From NCBI GenBank assembly GCA_018402075.1, contig JAGYJP010000004.1, forward strand, positions 62,001-126,000: a stretch of 64,000 bases of DNA. Direction: 5' to 3'. Within the stretch, counting starts at the first letter, position 1; every line of letters begins with the position of its first letter. The DNA comes from Candidatus Nanopelagicales bacterium (GTDB lineage: Bacteria > Actinomycetota > Actinomycetes > S36-B12). Positions 1 to 10,031 of the stretch are shown here, in pieces. The translations under genes were made by a program, and so were the position numbers. Below the pieces are notes generated by a model. That model saw nothing but the letters and a program-made list of their open reading frames with translations, was not told where the DNA came from and ran no database searches.

Positions 1-375
1 CTTGTCAGTCGTAATGACCAGATGGGCTTTGACTGAAGAACAGTTCGTGACGGCAGCGAGAACATTCATGGTTCCCATGACATTGGTGGAGAAAGTCTCC
101 TCCGGATTTTGATATGAAGCACGCACTAACGGTTGTGCGGCCAAGTGAATGACAACATCGGGTTGGGCTTGAGCCATTGCCTTCGCCGTTGCCGCGGAAT
201 CTCGAATATCAATTCTGAAGTCATGTTCTAACCAACTGCTAAGTTTCGCATTTTCGAACAATGAACCAGGAAGTGGTTCCAGAGATTGCCCTGAGACAAA
301 GTGTCCACGCTCACGCAACATTTGAGTAAGCCAGGCACCCTTAAAGCCCGTGTGTCCAGTGATGAAGTAGTGCAC
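1..375 (-). CDS. rfbG: CDP-glucose 4,6-dehydratase, N-terminal 125 residues (cut by left edge)
   Basis: This is the N-terminal Rossmann part of an extended SDR that would convert CDP-glucose to CDP-4-keto-6-deoxyglucose, the second step of CDP-3,6-dideoxyhexose synthesis. Visible are the glycine-rich motif TGHTGFKGAWL directly after the start (this variant is typical of RfbG), HLAAQP at the end of the fourth strand, and TTDK just before the edge. The catalytic YxxxK is outside the window. I chose GTG at 375 because it lies two bases after the rfbH stop, with a purine-rich AAAGGGA about ten bases upstream, so translation is probably coupled to rfbH. The neighbours rfbH and rfbF support the assignment. 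Confidence 0.88.
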   Translation of the reverse strand, partial: MHYFITGHTGFKGAWLTQMLRERGHFVSGQSLEPLPGSLFENAKLSSWLEHDFRIDIRDSAATAKAMAQAQPDVVIHLAAQPLVRASYQNPEETFSTNVMGTMNVLAAVTNCSSVKAHLVITTDK

Positions 376-377
376 TT

Positions 378-1727
378 CTACAATCCCTTTTTCGGCGCCA
401 ACGCCTTGTGGTTCTTTGGATTTGTCACAAACTCAAGAATCGAGTCAGCGATAAAGTCAACCATTTCGAGAGTGAGTCCAGGGAATACCCCAACCCAAAA
501 TGTTCGGCGCATGACAATATCCGTGTTGGTTAAATCCCCGACAACGCGAAAGTGGACATTTTGATAAGCCGGTTGACGAAGGATGTTTCCCGCAAACATT
601 AAGCGAGTACCGATCAATCTGCTATCGAGGAAACGAAGTAAGTCCTCTCTATCAATGGGAAGCCTGTCGTCCAAAGTGATGGGGAATCCGAACCAGGATG
701 GATCGGATTTTGGAGTTGCTTTCGGAAGGATAAGGCCCTCTGCGCCTTTGAGTCGTTGAGTGAGGTGGGCGAAGTTCCTCTTGCGAGCTGCAACGAAATC
801 ATCGATTCGATTTATTTGGCTCAGTCCGAGTGCAGCTTGCATGTCCGTGGCTTTAAGGTTGTAACCGATATGGCTATAGATGTACTTGTGATCGTACCCT
901 TGGGGCAGATCACCCAACTGCCATTCAAACCGCTTCTTGCAGGTGTTGTCATGTCCTGTTTCGCAGTAGCAATCACGCCCCCAGTCCCGAAAAGACTCAG
1001 CCTGTTTTTTTACCAATGGCGATTTCACGAGCACTGCTCCGCCTTCACCTGTCGTGATGTGATGCGCAGGATAGAAACTTAGAGTCGCTGTATCTCCGAA
1101 ACTTCCGGTTCTTTGAGAGTCGTAAGTGGAGCCCAGCGCGTCGCACGAGTCTTCGATCAACCAGAGTCCATGTTCGTGACAAAGTTCTGCGGACTGTATC
1201 CAGGTCAAATGGGTTTCCCAGAGTGTGAGCCATCATGATCGCGCGAGTTTTGGGACCCACTGCCTCGCGTAACCGCTCAGCGATGGCGTCGTAGGTTCCC
1301 AGGTGAACATCGACTACTACAGGTGTAAGGCGATTCTGAATAATGGGATTAACCGTTGTCGAAATCCCATGGCAACGGTGAGTACTTCGTCCCCCTCCTT
1401 CAGGGCACGCTTGCCTAGACGTGGACTTGTGAGGGCGCTCAGGGCAATAAGATTGGCACTGGATCCACTGTTTACGAAGAGTGCTGATCTTGTGCCTACA
1501 TATTTCGCCAGTGCTCTCTCAAATCTGGCGGTGAAACGGCCGGCGGTTAGCCAGCCATCTAGGCTGGAATCGACCAGTGCTACTAGATCACTTGGATCCA
1601 GAACTTTTCCAGACACTGGCACGGATGTCTCGCCTGGAACAAATGGCGCATTAGCCAAAGATTCAGTTGCATACTCCCTCACAGAGTCCAAAATGTGCTG
1701 GCGATCATGACTGGAAGCGTTATACAT
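378..1727 (-). pseudogene. rfbH: CDP-4-keto-6-deoxyglucose 3-dehydrase (RfbH/E1), frame broken twice
   Basis: A PLP- and [2Fe-2S]-dependent dehydrase that removes the 3-hydroxyl of CDP-4-keto-6-deoxyglucose. The family signatures are clear: HHITTGEGG, where His replaces the usual PLP-binding Lys, and the iron-sulfur ligands in [12 protein letters not shown] (C-x-C-x7-C). The frame is interrupted twice. Near 1353 a base seems missing (GF then PTTVNP is expected), and near 1205 a base seems extra (between DLDTV and ELCHEHG). The middle stretch, about 1205-1353, reads well only in a third frame ([31 protein letters not shown]). Every conserved block survives, so the breaks are recent mutations or sequence errors. 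The start at 1727 is ATG, divergent from rfbF. Confidence 0.85.
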
Positions 1728-1807
1728 AGGGGATAGACTACGGCTGTGAAACAGAGTTGTCTTGGCTCAGGTCCGTGCGAGTTGTCCCATTGCTATGAGG
1801 TATCGCG

Positions 1808-2578
1808 GTGAAGGCAATTCTCCTAGCGGGAGGGCTTGGTACCAGACTCCGCGAAGAAACCGAATTCCGCCCTAAACCAATGGTGGAAATCGGAGGTAGA
1901 CCTGTTTTGTGGCATATCATGAAAAATCTCTCCACCCAAGGAATTACTGAGTTCATTATTGCTACTGGTTATAAAAGCAACATGATTAAAGATTATTTCC
2001 TTAATTATGAGGTCTGGAACAATGATTTCAGTATCGAATTGGGCAAACGGGAATCCTTGCAGTTTCATGGGGCACATGATGAAGCTGAATGGAAAGTAAC
2101 AATTGCCCACACAGGAGAGTCCACCATGACAGGTGGGCGTGTGTGGAAAGCCTCGCAGTATCTTGAAGATGAAACTTTCTTGGTGACCTATGGCGATGGC
2201 TTGGCGGATATAAACATTAATGCTCTTAAGGATGCACATAAGAATTCGGAAACTCTAGCAACGGTCTCGACCGTGCGTCCGTCGAGTCGATTTGGTGTTA
2301 TGGATGTGAACAATGATGGAATCGTGCAGCATTTTAGGGAAAAACCAGTTTTGGATGGTTGGGTGAACATTGGCTTTTTCTTGATGGAGCCCGGCGTACT
2401 TGATTACCTCAACCCAGATTCTGTATTGGAGGAACAACCTCTGGCGAATCTGGCTAAAGCGGGAAAGCTATCGGCTTATAGGCACCCTGGCTTTTGGCAG
2501 CCTATGGATACCTACCGGGAATCACTCGTATTGAATAACCTATGGGACTCAGGTGAAGCTCCCTGGAAAAATTGGTGA
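1808..2578 (+). CDS. rfbF: Glucose-1-phosphate cytidylyltransferase
   Basis: Makes CDP-glucose from CTP and glucose-1-phosphate, the entry step of the CDP-dideoxyhexose pathway. The protein is 256 residues, the usual family length. The nucleotide-binding loop GGLGTRLREET and FRPKPMVEIG are at residues 8-30, followed by a run typical of RfbF (ATGYKSNMIKDYFLNYE). VTYGDGLADI carries the metal-binding aspartate. It starts with GTG at 1808 and is divergent from rfbH, with about 80 bases between the two starts. This is one of the few undamaged genes in the first 5 kb. Confidence 0.93.
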   Translation: MKAILLAGGLGTRLREETEFRPKPMVEIGGRPVLWHIMKNLSTQGITEFIIATGYKSNMIKDYFLNYEVWNNDFSIELGKRESLQFHGAHDEAEWKVTIAHTGESTMTGGRVWKASQYLEDETFLVTYGDGLADININALKDAHKNSETLATVSTVRPSSRFGVMDVNNDGIVQHFREKPVLDGWVNIGFFLMEPGVLDYLNPDSVLEEQPLANLAKAGKLSAYRHPGFWQPMDTYRESLVLNNLWDSGEAPWKNW

Positions 2579-2587
2579 GACGTTTCT

Positions 2588-3536
2588 TCACTTAATGAAT
2601 TGTATTAAACCCTGTGCGGTTTGACTTATTTGTTCGTGAAGGCCGGAAAATCCGGTTCCGAGTTGAAGTGCAACTTCATCCATTGAATCTGAATTCGTGT
2701 AGTAGGTATTTGGTTTCAGAGACTCATTCACTGGGGTGCTTTCCACGCGACCGCCAAGCACTCTTACTATTTCCTCGGCCAACTGGCGGATCTCGATCAA
2801 GTGTCCTGCCGAGTCAATTATTCCGCTCCACGCCTTGTAAATTTTGAGCCATACAAGTTGAAAGGAATTCCCCTGCATCTACATACCTTCTATACACTGC
2901 TTCTGGGGCATGCACTCTGATTAAACCTGTGTCCAGACATTGCAGAATCATGTCACTGAAAGCAAACGCTTGTGGTCGAGTGCAGTGTGGTCCGCTGACA
3001 GACCAGAGTCTAGTAACAAGTGTTGATGTGTCTTGTGCTAGAGGCGAACTCGTATACGTGGACTCGTCAAAAGATTTTTGAGCGGAGTAGGGATGGTTTC
3101 CAAGTGAAGAAGGCGTACCGACTTGAAGTGCGGCTCCCGAGCTTGCAAACATGAATGCACGCAAGGATGGAATGGACTGCATGTCTGAACCGAATTGTGA
3201 AATTTCCTTGTTCTTTTCCTCAAAATTCCGTGAATCCATGCCGGGTAGTCGATCAGCTGTCAAATAGGCCAAATGAATTGCAATAGTGGGTTGCCATTCG
3301 CGAACGAGGTTCAAGTTTGTTTCATTAATGAAAACATTTGGACCTTCAAAAATGGATATTTCTCTGGAATTCACCCCCAAAGCCATTAAACGGTGGGGAA
3401 AAATACTGGGATCAGCCAAATACAACTCTTGAATCAAGGAGCGTCCGATCCAGCCCGAGGCCCCGCTGATAACAATCCGATCGTCCGCACGGAGTGTACT
3501 TTGAAGAGCTTGATAAGGCCTCAATAATTCAGTCAC
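2588..3536 (-). pseudogene. NAD-dependent epimerase/dehydratase (extended SDR), one frameshift
   Basis: A nucleotide-sugar SDR of unknown specificity. It has the Rossmann glycine motif GASGWIGRSL, FASSGAAL on the catalytic-Ser strand and YSAQK as the YxxxK pair. The C-terminal quarter is in a different frame: the reading passes from ...DAGEFLSTCMAQNLQG to WSGIIDSAGHLIEIRQLAEEIV with a break close to 2838. The total would be about 315 residues. It converges with rfbF (nine bases between the stops) and overlaps the start of the stop-bearing end of the next glycosyltransferase by 4 bases. In context it probably modifies or reduces a CDP-ketosugar. Confidence 0.7.
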
Positions 3537-4461
3537 CGCGAACCACCCAGTGCTTCCTGAGGAAGTTCAGCTTTGCCAATGACAACCTTGAACCTGAGGC
3601 GTGCAATCTTTGACATCGTATTTAAGAATCTTTTCCTGCTCCCTGGAGTCAAGAAGGTGTATCTAGTGAGCCACAGCAGTAAGTGCCGGTCATCTCTGAC
3701 CGCATCGCGCCGAGGAATGGTCGCACGGTCAGAGTCTGCTCTCCCATAAACGATTGTTATTGGCTCAGGCAATTCCGTCACATATTCAATATTTGGAGAG
3801 GTCGTCAATGTCATTTCCATCCGCATACCTGAAGCCTTATGGACTCTAAACTCTAGGATTTCGCACACGCTACGAAGAGGAAAGATTCCCCCAGTCAAGT
3901 TCAAATAAGTCGGGTGCAAGAGTTGATCGCTTACCCAATCCATCGACTTCAGCGGGATCTGTGAGTTATTGGGGAAGCACGTCCATGTCTCCAATACTTC
4001 ATCATCTGGCACCTCATACATTTCATCTATGGATTCGTGGCGCATTTTCCATGGGCCGAGAACCATTGTTTTGGCTGCTAATGGCCATGCTCTTCCGGGG
4101 ACATAACTGTGCGAGATTTGTAGACATCTAATTCATCGTCGTGTCCTAGCCACATAATGAATTGATCAGGCGGCACACGATGCTCCAGGATCTGCTGGGC
4201 CCAAAATCGAGTGTGATTCATGGAGTTCATCTCGCTTCCGGTATTGAAGACGGCGACTGGGAAATTTACATCCTTCTGAAACAGAATTGCCCTTTGCATG
4301 TCTTGGGAGTCCACAGAGCTGTTAATGCTGAGAACTACGCCCGCAAAAAATTCGCCTGCATCCTTTATTGACTAGAGACATCTCTGGAATCTGTCGCCGC
4401 CCCTGTACACCGGTACGACAAGAAGCGGTTTGTGCTTACTGTTGAAAGGTTCCCAATCCAT
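3533..4461 (-). pseudogene. Family 2-like glycosyltransferase, two frameshifts
   Basis: The protein can be pieced together from three frames. ATG at 4461 gives LLVVPVYRGGDRFQRCL, a typical GT-A first strand. The frame breaks near 4374, continues with MNSMNHTRFWAQQILEHR and GHDDELD (the DxD-like metal site), and breaks again near 4085 before AWPLAAKTMVLGPWK and an apparently intact C-terminal half. The acceptor and sugar are unknown. A relic of a gene of the same type is present at 17578-17925 and shares the first-strand motif and the FW...W spacing. It is divergent from the transketolase genes. Confidence 0.6.
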
Positions 4462-4607
4462 TGGCGCGCTCAGAGAAAGTCATGGTTGTGACCGACAACT
4501 GTCCGCACGAGCGACACCTCTTCTTCAGGAGATAAAGTCAACTTCTTGATTCCCTAGATCCAATACTCGCCACCCCACCAGATTGGTCACTCACTGTGGC
4601 GTAGCCT

Positions 4608-5420
4608 ATGGCCGTGCCGGATTCACCGACGGAAGCTCTCGCGCGTGCCTCTCGAATCAGTGCAGTGACCATGTGCTCGAGTGCGGGCGCTGCACACATT
4701 GGCTCCTCTCTGTCCGTTATTGACATTCTTTCAGTTTTGTATGGAAGTGTTGCGTCGATCCACCCAGACACTATTGATTCACCTGATCGTGATGTCGTCC
4801 TGCTATCCAAAGGACATGCTGCAGCTGGACTGTATGCTGTTTTGGCTCATTCAGGGTATTTCCCACTTTGGTGGCTCGATTCCTATTGCTCCGATGGTGC
4901 TCGTTTAGGGGGACATGTAACCCACGGTGTCCCCGGTGTGGAGTTCTCAACCGGATCTCTCGGTCATGCGTTGCCGTTTGGGTTAGGTCAGGCACTTGTT
5001 GCACAGCGCGAAAATTCGAATCGGCGTGTATTTGTTGTTGTGTCTGATGGTGAGTGTGATGAAGGAAGCAATTGGGAGGCTGCTCTTTTGGCGGCTCACC
5101 ACAGTTTAGGCAATCTCACTGTGATCATTGATCGGAATGGACTTCAATCCCTGGCAACGACTGAAATGACCGTGCGTCTTGAACCGTTGGCCGACAAATG
5201 GAGAGCATTTGGTTGGCATGTGTCCGAAGTGGACGGACATGACCACCGCCAGTTAATCGACTCACTTTTATCTTGCCAAACAATGCCGACCGTGGTCATT
5301 GCACGCACTGTTAAAGGGCGCGGTGTGGACTTTATGGAGGGCGCCGTTAACTGGCACTACAAATCACCGAATTCCGAGGAACTCGCGGCAGCCCTCGTTC
5401 AGTTAGCAGGCACCAATTGA
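4608..5420 (+). CDS. Transketolase, N-terminal (thiamine-diphosphate-binding) subunit
   Basis: The 270-residue N-terminal half of a two-subunit transketolase. Motifs in order: HIGSSLSVIDILSVLY, LLSKGHAAAGLYA, TGSLGHALPFGLGQA, and the diphosphate/metal motif VSDGECDEGSNWEAALLA followed by IIDRNGLQ. All are intact. The family transfers a two-carbon ketol unit between sugars. A split enzyme inside a dideoxyhexose locus, rather than beside pentose-phosphate genes, suggests a dedicated role in making or branching a surface sugar. That role is inference. The ATG at 4608 was chosen as the first in-frame start. Its stop overlaps the TTG start of the C-terminal subunit. Confidence 0.87.
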   Translation: MAVPDSPTEALARASRISAVTMCSSAGAAHIGSSLSVIDILSVLYGSVASIHPDTIDSPDRDVVLLSKGHAAAGLYAVLAHSGYFPLWWLDSYCSDGARLGGHVTHGVPGVEFSTGSLGHALPFGLGQALVAQRENSNRRVFVVVSDGECDEGSNWEAALLAAHHSLGNLTVIIDRNGLQSLATTEMTVRLEPLADKWRAFGWHVSEVDGHDHRQLIDSLLSCQTMPTVVIARTVKGRGVDFMEGAVNWHYKSPNSEELAAALVQLAGTN

Positions 5421-6342
5421 GAGACGCCTTCATCGAGCGATTGACTGAACAAGCGAGCAGGAATCCTGACATAAATTTGATTGTGGGGGATCTCGGCTTC
5501 AGTGTCATCGATGATTTCGCTAGTCGATTTCCGCAGCAATTCCTCAATGCAGGTGTGGCTGAACAATCCATGATTGGAATTGCAGCGGGAATGGCCGCAG
5601 CAGGAAAAAAGGTTTTCGTCTACTCGATAGCAAATTTTCCCACCATGAGGGCATTGGAACAAATACGGAATGACGTGTGCTATCACAATCTTGATGTCAC
5701 GATCGTTTCAGTAGGAGCGGGTTTGGCATATGGACCCTCTGGGATACAGCCATCATGCGGTTGAAGACCTCACAGTCATGCGTGCCCTACCGAGTATCAC
5801 CATCTACTCGCCGTGCGACCCAATGGAAGTTTTTGGATGCGTGGATGCCATTTGTTCGACTTCAGGGCCAAATTACCTGCGCTTGGGAAAGAATCGAGAA
5901 CCTAAGCTCCAGGATCGCGTTCCTGACCTGTCACGCGGCACACCGGTCACTTTGAGATCTGGAAGTGATTTAACAATGCTAGTCACCGGATCAATTGCCT
6001 CAGTTGGCATCGAGGTAGCAGATTTGCTCTATTCGGATCACCTGATTTCCCTGCGTGTTGTGTCGGTTCCCGTCATAAAGCCGCTCCATCTCGCAAATTT
6101 GCAAGAGTCTGCGGCTGGAACTCAAGGAATCGTGACGCTTGAGGAGCACACTTTGTCAGGTGGGTTCGGCAGCGCCGGTACTTGAAGAGTTTGCTGTGAA
6201 TAATGTTCGCATGAATATTCTTCCTATCGGGCTCAACACAAATTCGCAGAGTGAAATAGGGACCCAAGGGTACTTGCGGGATAGAGCGGGTCTTTCAACC
6301 ATGGAAATAGCTCAGAAGATTCTCAACTTCTGGTCCAAATAA
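5417..6342 (+). pseudogene. Transketolase, C-terminal subunit, two frameshifts
   Basis: Pyrimidine-binding and C-terminal domains of the partner subunit. It starts at TTG 5417, overlapping the stop of the N-subunit (ATTGA), so the two were probably made in equal amounts. NAGVAEQSMIGIAAGMA carries the glutamate that activates thiamine diphosphate, and IANFPTMRALEQIRND follows. The frame breaks near 5740 (GLAYGP to LGYSHHAVEDL, apparently one extra C) and near 6175 (GGFGSA to VLEEF, apparently one extra G). Without these, about 307 residues read continuously to the stop at 6342. All diagnostic residues remain. Confidence 0.82.
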
Positions 6343-6354
6343 GTAGGTCTACGC

Positions 6355-7311
6355 GTGGCAGATTCTGGAAGCATGAAAGTCAATCGAGTAGTAGTTGTTC
6401 CTTTGAGTGGATACATAAATCGGTTACAGGCCATTGCGAGCGCCTCCATAATTGCTGATCAATGTAACACTGAGTTGGCAGTGTGTTGGGCAGATGTAAA
6501 TGTCACACCTGCACCAGTCAGTGAAATTTTCTCGACTAACTTTGTTGAGCGCAATGTGATTGACTCCAGTGATTTTGCGCGACTTGCTGGATTCCAATAC
6601 AACGAGGTTCCAGCCTACTTAAATGTTCGCGCCTCTGTTGTCTCGATAGCTGGATTGGACAAGGGTGAGCAGGCCTTTATGCCCCAGTTGCAGTCGCTCA
6701 TTGAGCAGTCACAGCAACCGTTAACCTTGGTGTTCTCTGCGGGTGGCAATTTTTCCTTTTCCGAGCCAGAGACTGCGATTTCCCAGCGGGGCGATTGGTA
6801 CCGAAAGTTTAGGTTCTCTGCCGCCATTGAGTCTCGGGTGAATGAATTTCTGACAAATCGCGATCCATACGTTGGGCTCCATTTGCGTTACACCGACAGG
6901 TCACACCAAACCCCGCTTGAAAGGGCAATTGACCAAGCAATCTCGAGTCAGGTGGAATTGATATCCACCGACTCTGTATTCATTGCCAGTGACACGGAGA
7001 AGGCGAGAGACAAATGGTTCAGGAAGTTGCAGAGAGCCGGACTCAAACCATGGACGGCTGAAGTCCCTCTGGACAGTGTTCTTAGGACTCAAGCTGGAGT
7101 TGGTGCCATGGTTGATTGGAAGATTCTTGGCCACGCCCAGTCTTCGGTCTATTTCGCCGCTTCATCTTTTGGCCATGAGGCCGCGGTCATGGCTGGATCA
7201 TTGGAGACCAGCATCGCCTTGCACGGGCATGCAATTCAGCGTGTTCGATCACGCTCTAAAGAATTAGCAGGAAGCCTTGTGAATTACCCTCGGAATCATT
7301 GGTTCCGTTAG
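6355..7311 (+). CDS. Fucosyltransferase-like (NodZ/GT11-type fold) glycosyltransferase
   Basis: A 318-residue soluble protein with the layout of GDP-fucose-type GT-B enzymes: an N-terminal GYINRLQAIASAS (glycine plus R near the first helix), then GLHLRYTDRS in the middle, matching the HxRxTD-type donor-binding motif, and VFIASDTEKAR further on. It follows the transketolase by 12 bases and converges with the next gene with a 4-base overlap of the stops. The start could be GTG at 6355 or ATG at 6373 (MKVNRVVVVPL). The latter gives a cleaner N-terminus. Donor sugar and linkage are not determinable here. Confidence 0.55.
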   Translation: MADSGSMKVNRVVVVPLSGYINRLQAIASASIIADQCNTELAVCWADVNVTPAPVSEIFSTNFVERNVIDSSDFARLAGFQYNEVPAYLNVRASVVSIAGLDKGEQAFMPQLQSLIEQSQQPLTLVFSAGGNFSFSEPETAISQRGDWYRKFRFSAAIESRVNEFLTNRDPYVGLHLRYTDRSHQTPLERAIDQAISSQVELISTDSVFIASDTEKARDKWFRKLQRAGLKPWTAEVPLDSVLRTQAGVGAMVDWKILGHAQSSVYFAASSFGHEAAVMAGSLETSIALHGHAIQRVRSRSKELAGSLVNYPRNHWFR

Positions 7312-9081
7312 GGGAGGAAACCGCTTTGTATATTTCCCTCACGCATGATCACGGTCTCGGAAACGATTGGCGTACAAAGGGGATAATTACTCCAACACTG
7401 ATCTGATTCGGTTGGTTGCTCAATGGTCAAACCGCTTACCAGGTTTCGACTCAAAACTGGAACCGTAATGACCGGTGTTGCTTGGTATTGGAAATACAGG
7501 TTTCCCAACTTGAATTGCTGGTCCGTGGGATTGAGTAGCTTCGGTAAACGTACGATTGCTGAGTAAGACGTAACCGCGAATACCCCAATAACGAGTACCC
7601 CGATAAAAGCTGGGGCAATGTATTGAAGCGGTGAATTCGTTCGACTGTTCCGCATGAGCCCATAAATGAAAACGCCAATTGGAATAATGAAAAGACTAAA
7701 AATCGGTCCCCAACCGAACCGAAATGCAGGTGGTGAAAAGAAGAACCACACAACAGAGGTGATAATCGAGGGAAACACAAGCAGAATCAATAATCGAAAT
7801 CGAATCTGAACCTTCTGTTTCTTCATGGAGATCCGCAAGGATAACCGCTGCGAGCGCTAGCGCGATTATCAGAAAGGGTTCCCACTGTTCGGGGAGCCGG
7901 CGCACCCATGGTTCCACCCAAGCGAAGCCTTCAACCGATCCCCAAATGTCCTCAGGATTGCGGGCGTTACCTAGCGTGGCCGCCCTAAAGCCTGTTGGGT
8001 CGAGCGCGGCCCATGGAGTACCGAAGGAATAGATTGAAAGCGGGAATTGGAACCAGCCACTGAGATAGTAATCACGAATTGTTTGTACAACCAGAAGCGC
8101 GATTCCCATAAATCCGGCCAGAAAGAGTGGAACGAAACTTCCATATCCATGTGAACTGCCTTCGGCACTTCAATACCCAAACGGCAATGACAATCAGGAT
8201 CCCAATCAGGAAAACTGCCATGGTGGGGCGCAAAGAAAAAAGTATTACTGCAATGACAAAGGATGTCGCAAGATCAATGTTCCTTTGTGCTTCCACAATC
8301 CGTCGGCCAAATATGCGCAGGAGGCAAAGGTCAGCAGCATCACCGGCGCGTCAGAGGAAGGGCTGGTCACCCAGTAATCCGACAGTGCCACAAGAGGAAC
8401 CAAAGCGATCAATACTGCAACAAAGAGAATCCAGGAACCAACACTAAGCCTGCGTAAATCTCCACGACTGGCAAAGAGACGCAAGACCAGATCGCAAATC
8501 AGAACAGCAACGATCAAGCCGTTAGCGAGCCTGAATCCTTCAGATCCCCAGGGTCCGTTGCCAAGGAATGCAGCGAACGGGTACAGACTGGTGTTATACC
8601 CAAATGGGAAGTACAAGTTGGCAAGGCCGGTAATTGTTGAGTACTCGCTCGCGTACTTAATTGCCCCCAAGTGATACAACCCGGTGTCGTAATTGGTCAC
8701 AGGCCCCAAAGCTGCAAATGCCAGAAAAACGGCGGCAATAATGAGCACGGTCGTGACGACATGAATCCATCTACTTCTTGGAATCCTCATCTGCCCAAGC
8801 CTTGGACGCTTAATTGCGACACCAATAAGGCCAGGGCTACCAGGGCCAGAAATATTGCTGCGCTCAATCCGCTACTCAGTGGGAGAAAAAGGTTCAGCAC
8901 AAGAACAGCAATGATGAACATTAAGAGTCCCCACCACAAAGACATGCGGAGTGTGGACGGAGTAATTACGCCTGTTACTTCTTGGTGTGGCAATTCGAAG
9001 AACTAAGGATTGACCCAAAACAGCAATAATAAGAATCAGAAAAACCCAAGAGATGAGAACGAGGATTGTTCCCAGCATCAT
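7308..9081 (-). pseudogene. LIC_10190-like polytopic membrane protein, about five frameshifts
   Basis: A protein of about 590 residues with many membrane helices. It is recognisable as LIC_10190-like from NYDTGLYHLGAIKYASEY and, later, TIRDYYLSGWFQFPLS, motifs that resemble that family as I recall it. The reading frame must change near 8975, 8790, 8295, 8120-8165 and 7830. Each segment continues the previous hydrophobic pattern. ATG at 9081 overlaps the stop of the UDP-glucuronate decarboxylase gene (ATGA). The family occurs in O-antigen and exopolysaccharide loci and is thought to be GT-C-like, but its activity is not established. This is the most heavily interrupted gene of the window. Confidence 0.6.
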
Positions 9082-10031
9082 GTGATGACATTCTCCCGAA
9101 AGTAAGAAATGGTTGTGGCAAGTCCGTCTTCGAGTTTGATTGTTGGCTGCCAACCCAGAAGGTTCATGGCCTTGGTGATATCTGGTTGGCGCCTGACCGG
9201 GTCATCAATAGGCAGTGGCAAATAATCAATACTGGATCCTGAGCCTGTTTGGGCGATCACTAAATCAGCAAGTTCACCAATGGTGAATTCCCCTGGGTTA
9301 CCCAGGTTGATAGGACCGGTGATTTCATCGGCACTGTGCATCATGGCAATGAGTCCGTCAATCAGGTCACTCACAAAGCAGAAGGAACGAGTTTGTTCAC
9401 CTTTGCCATAAACAGTCAACGGTGTGCCTGTGAGGGCACTCATGATGAAATTGGACACCACCCTTCCGTCTTCCTGAGGGTGCATTCGTGGTCCATAAGT
9501 ATTGAAAAGGCGCACGACCTTTATGTTGAGACCATGTTGGCGCCGGTAATCAAAAAATAGAGTTTCGGCCGCTCGCTTACCTTCGTCATAACAAGCTCGT
9601 GGGCCGATAGGGTTTACATTCCCCCAGTAATCCTCGGTTTGCGGGTGTACGAGCGGATCGCCGTATACCTCGGATGTTGATGTTAACAAGATTTTGGCAC
9701 CGGTTCGTTTCGCAAGTCCAAGCATGTTTATTGATCCATGGACGGCAGTCTTGGTGGTTTGCACAGGATCTCGTTGATAGTGAATTGGGCTTGCGGGACA
9801 CGCAAGATGATAAATCTCGTCAACTTCAACGTACAGCGGGAAGGTCACGTCGTGACGAATCACTTCGAAACGTGGATGATTGAGTAGGTGTGCAATATTG
9901 TCTTTTGTAGAGGAATAGTAGTTATCCACACATAGCACCTCATAGCCATCGTTGAGGAGCCGCTCACACAGATGTGAGCCAATGAATCCCGCTCCTCCGG
10001 TAACCAGGGCGCGTCCTTTTGCGATCGTCAC
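9078..10031 (-). CDS. UDP-glucuronate decarboxylase (UDP-xylose synthase)
   Basis: Converts UDP-glucuronate to UDP-xylose with NAD as a bound cofactor. The protein is 317 residues, the normal bacterial UXS length. Visible are [10 protein letters not shown] at residue 12, [27 protein letters not shown] (highly typical of UXS), [10 protein letters not shown], the catalytic pair in CYDEGKR, and [19 protein letters not shown]. It is undamaged, unlike both downstream neighbours. The upstream GT2 ends one base before this start, and the downstream membrane protein overlaps by four bases, so this is one operon. Confidence 0.93.
   Translation of the reverse strand: MTIAKGRALVTGGAGFIGSHLCERLLNDGYEVLCVDNYYSSTKDNIAHLLNHPRFEVIRHDVTFPLYVEVDEIYHLACPASPIHYQRDPVQTTKTAVHGSINMLGLAKRTGAKILLTSTSEVYGDPLVHPQTEDYWGNVNPIGPRACYDEGKRAAETLFFDYRRQHGLNIKVVRLFNTYGPRMHPQEDGRVVSNFIMSALTGTPLTVYGKGEQTRSFCFVSDLIDGLIAMMHSADEITGPINLGNPGEFTIGELADLVIAQTGSGSSIDYLPLPIDDPVRRQPDITKAMNLLGWQPTIKLEDGLATTISYFRENVIT

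Noticed and set aside
5700..6200. Programmed ribosomal frameshifting in the transketolase subunit
   Set aside because: No slippery heptamer with a following structure was seen, and similar breaks occur in many unrelated neighbours.
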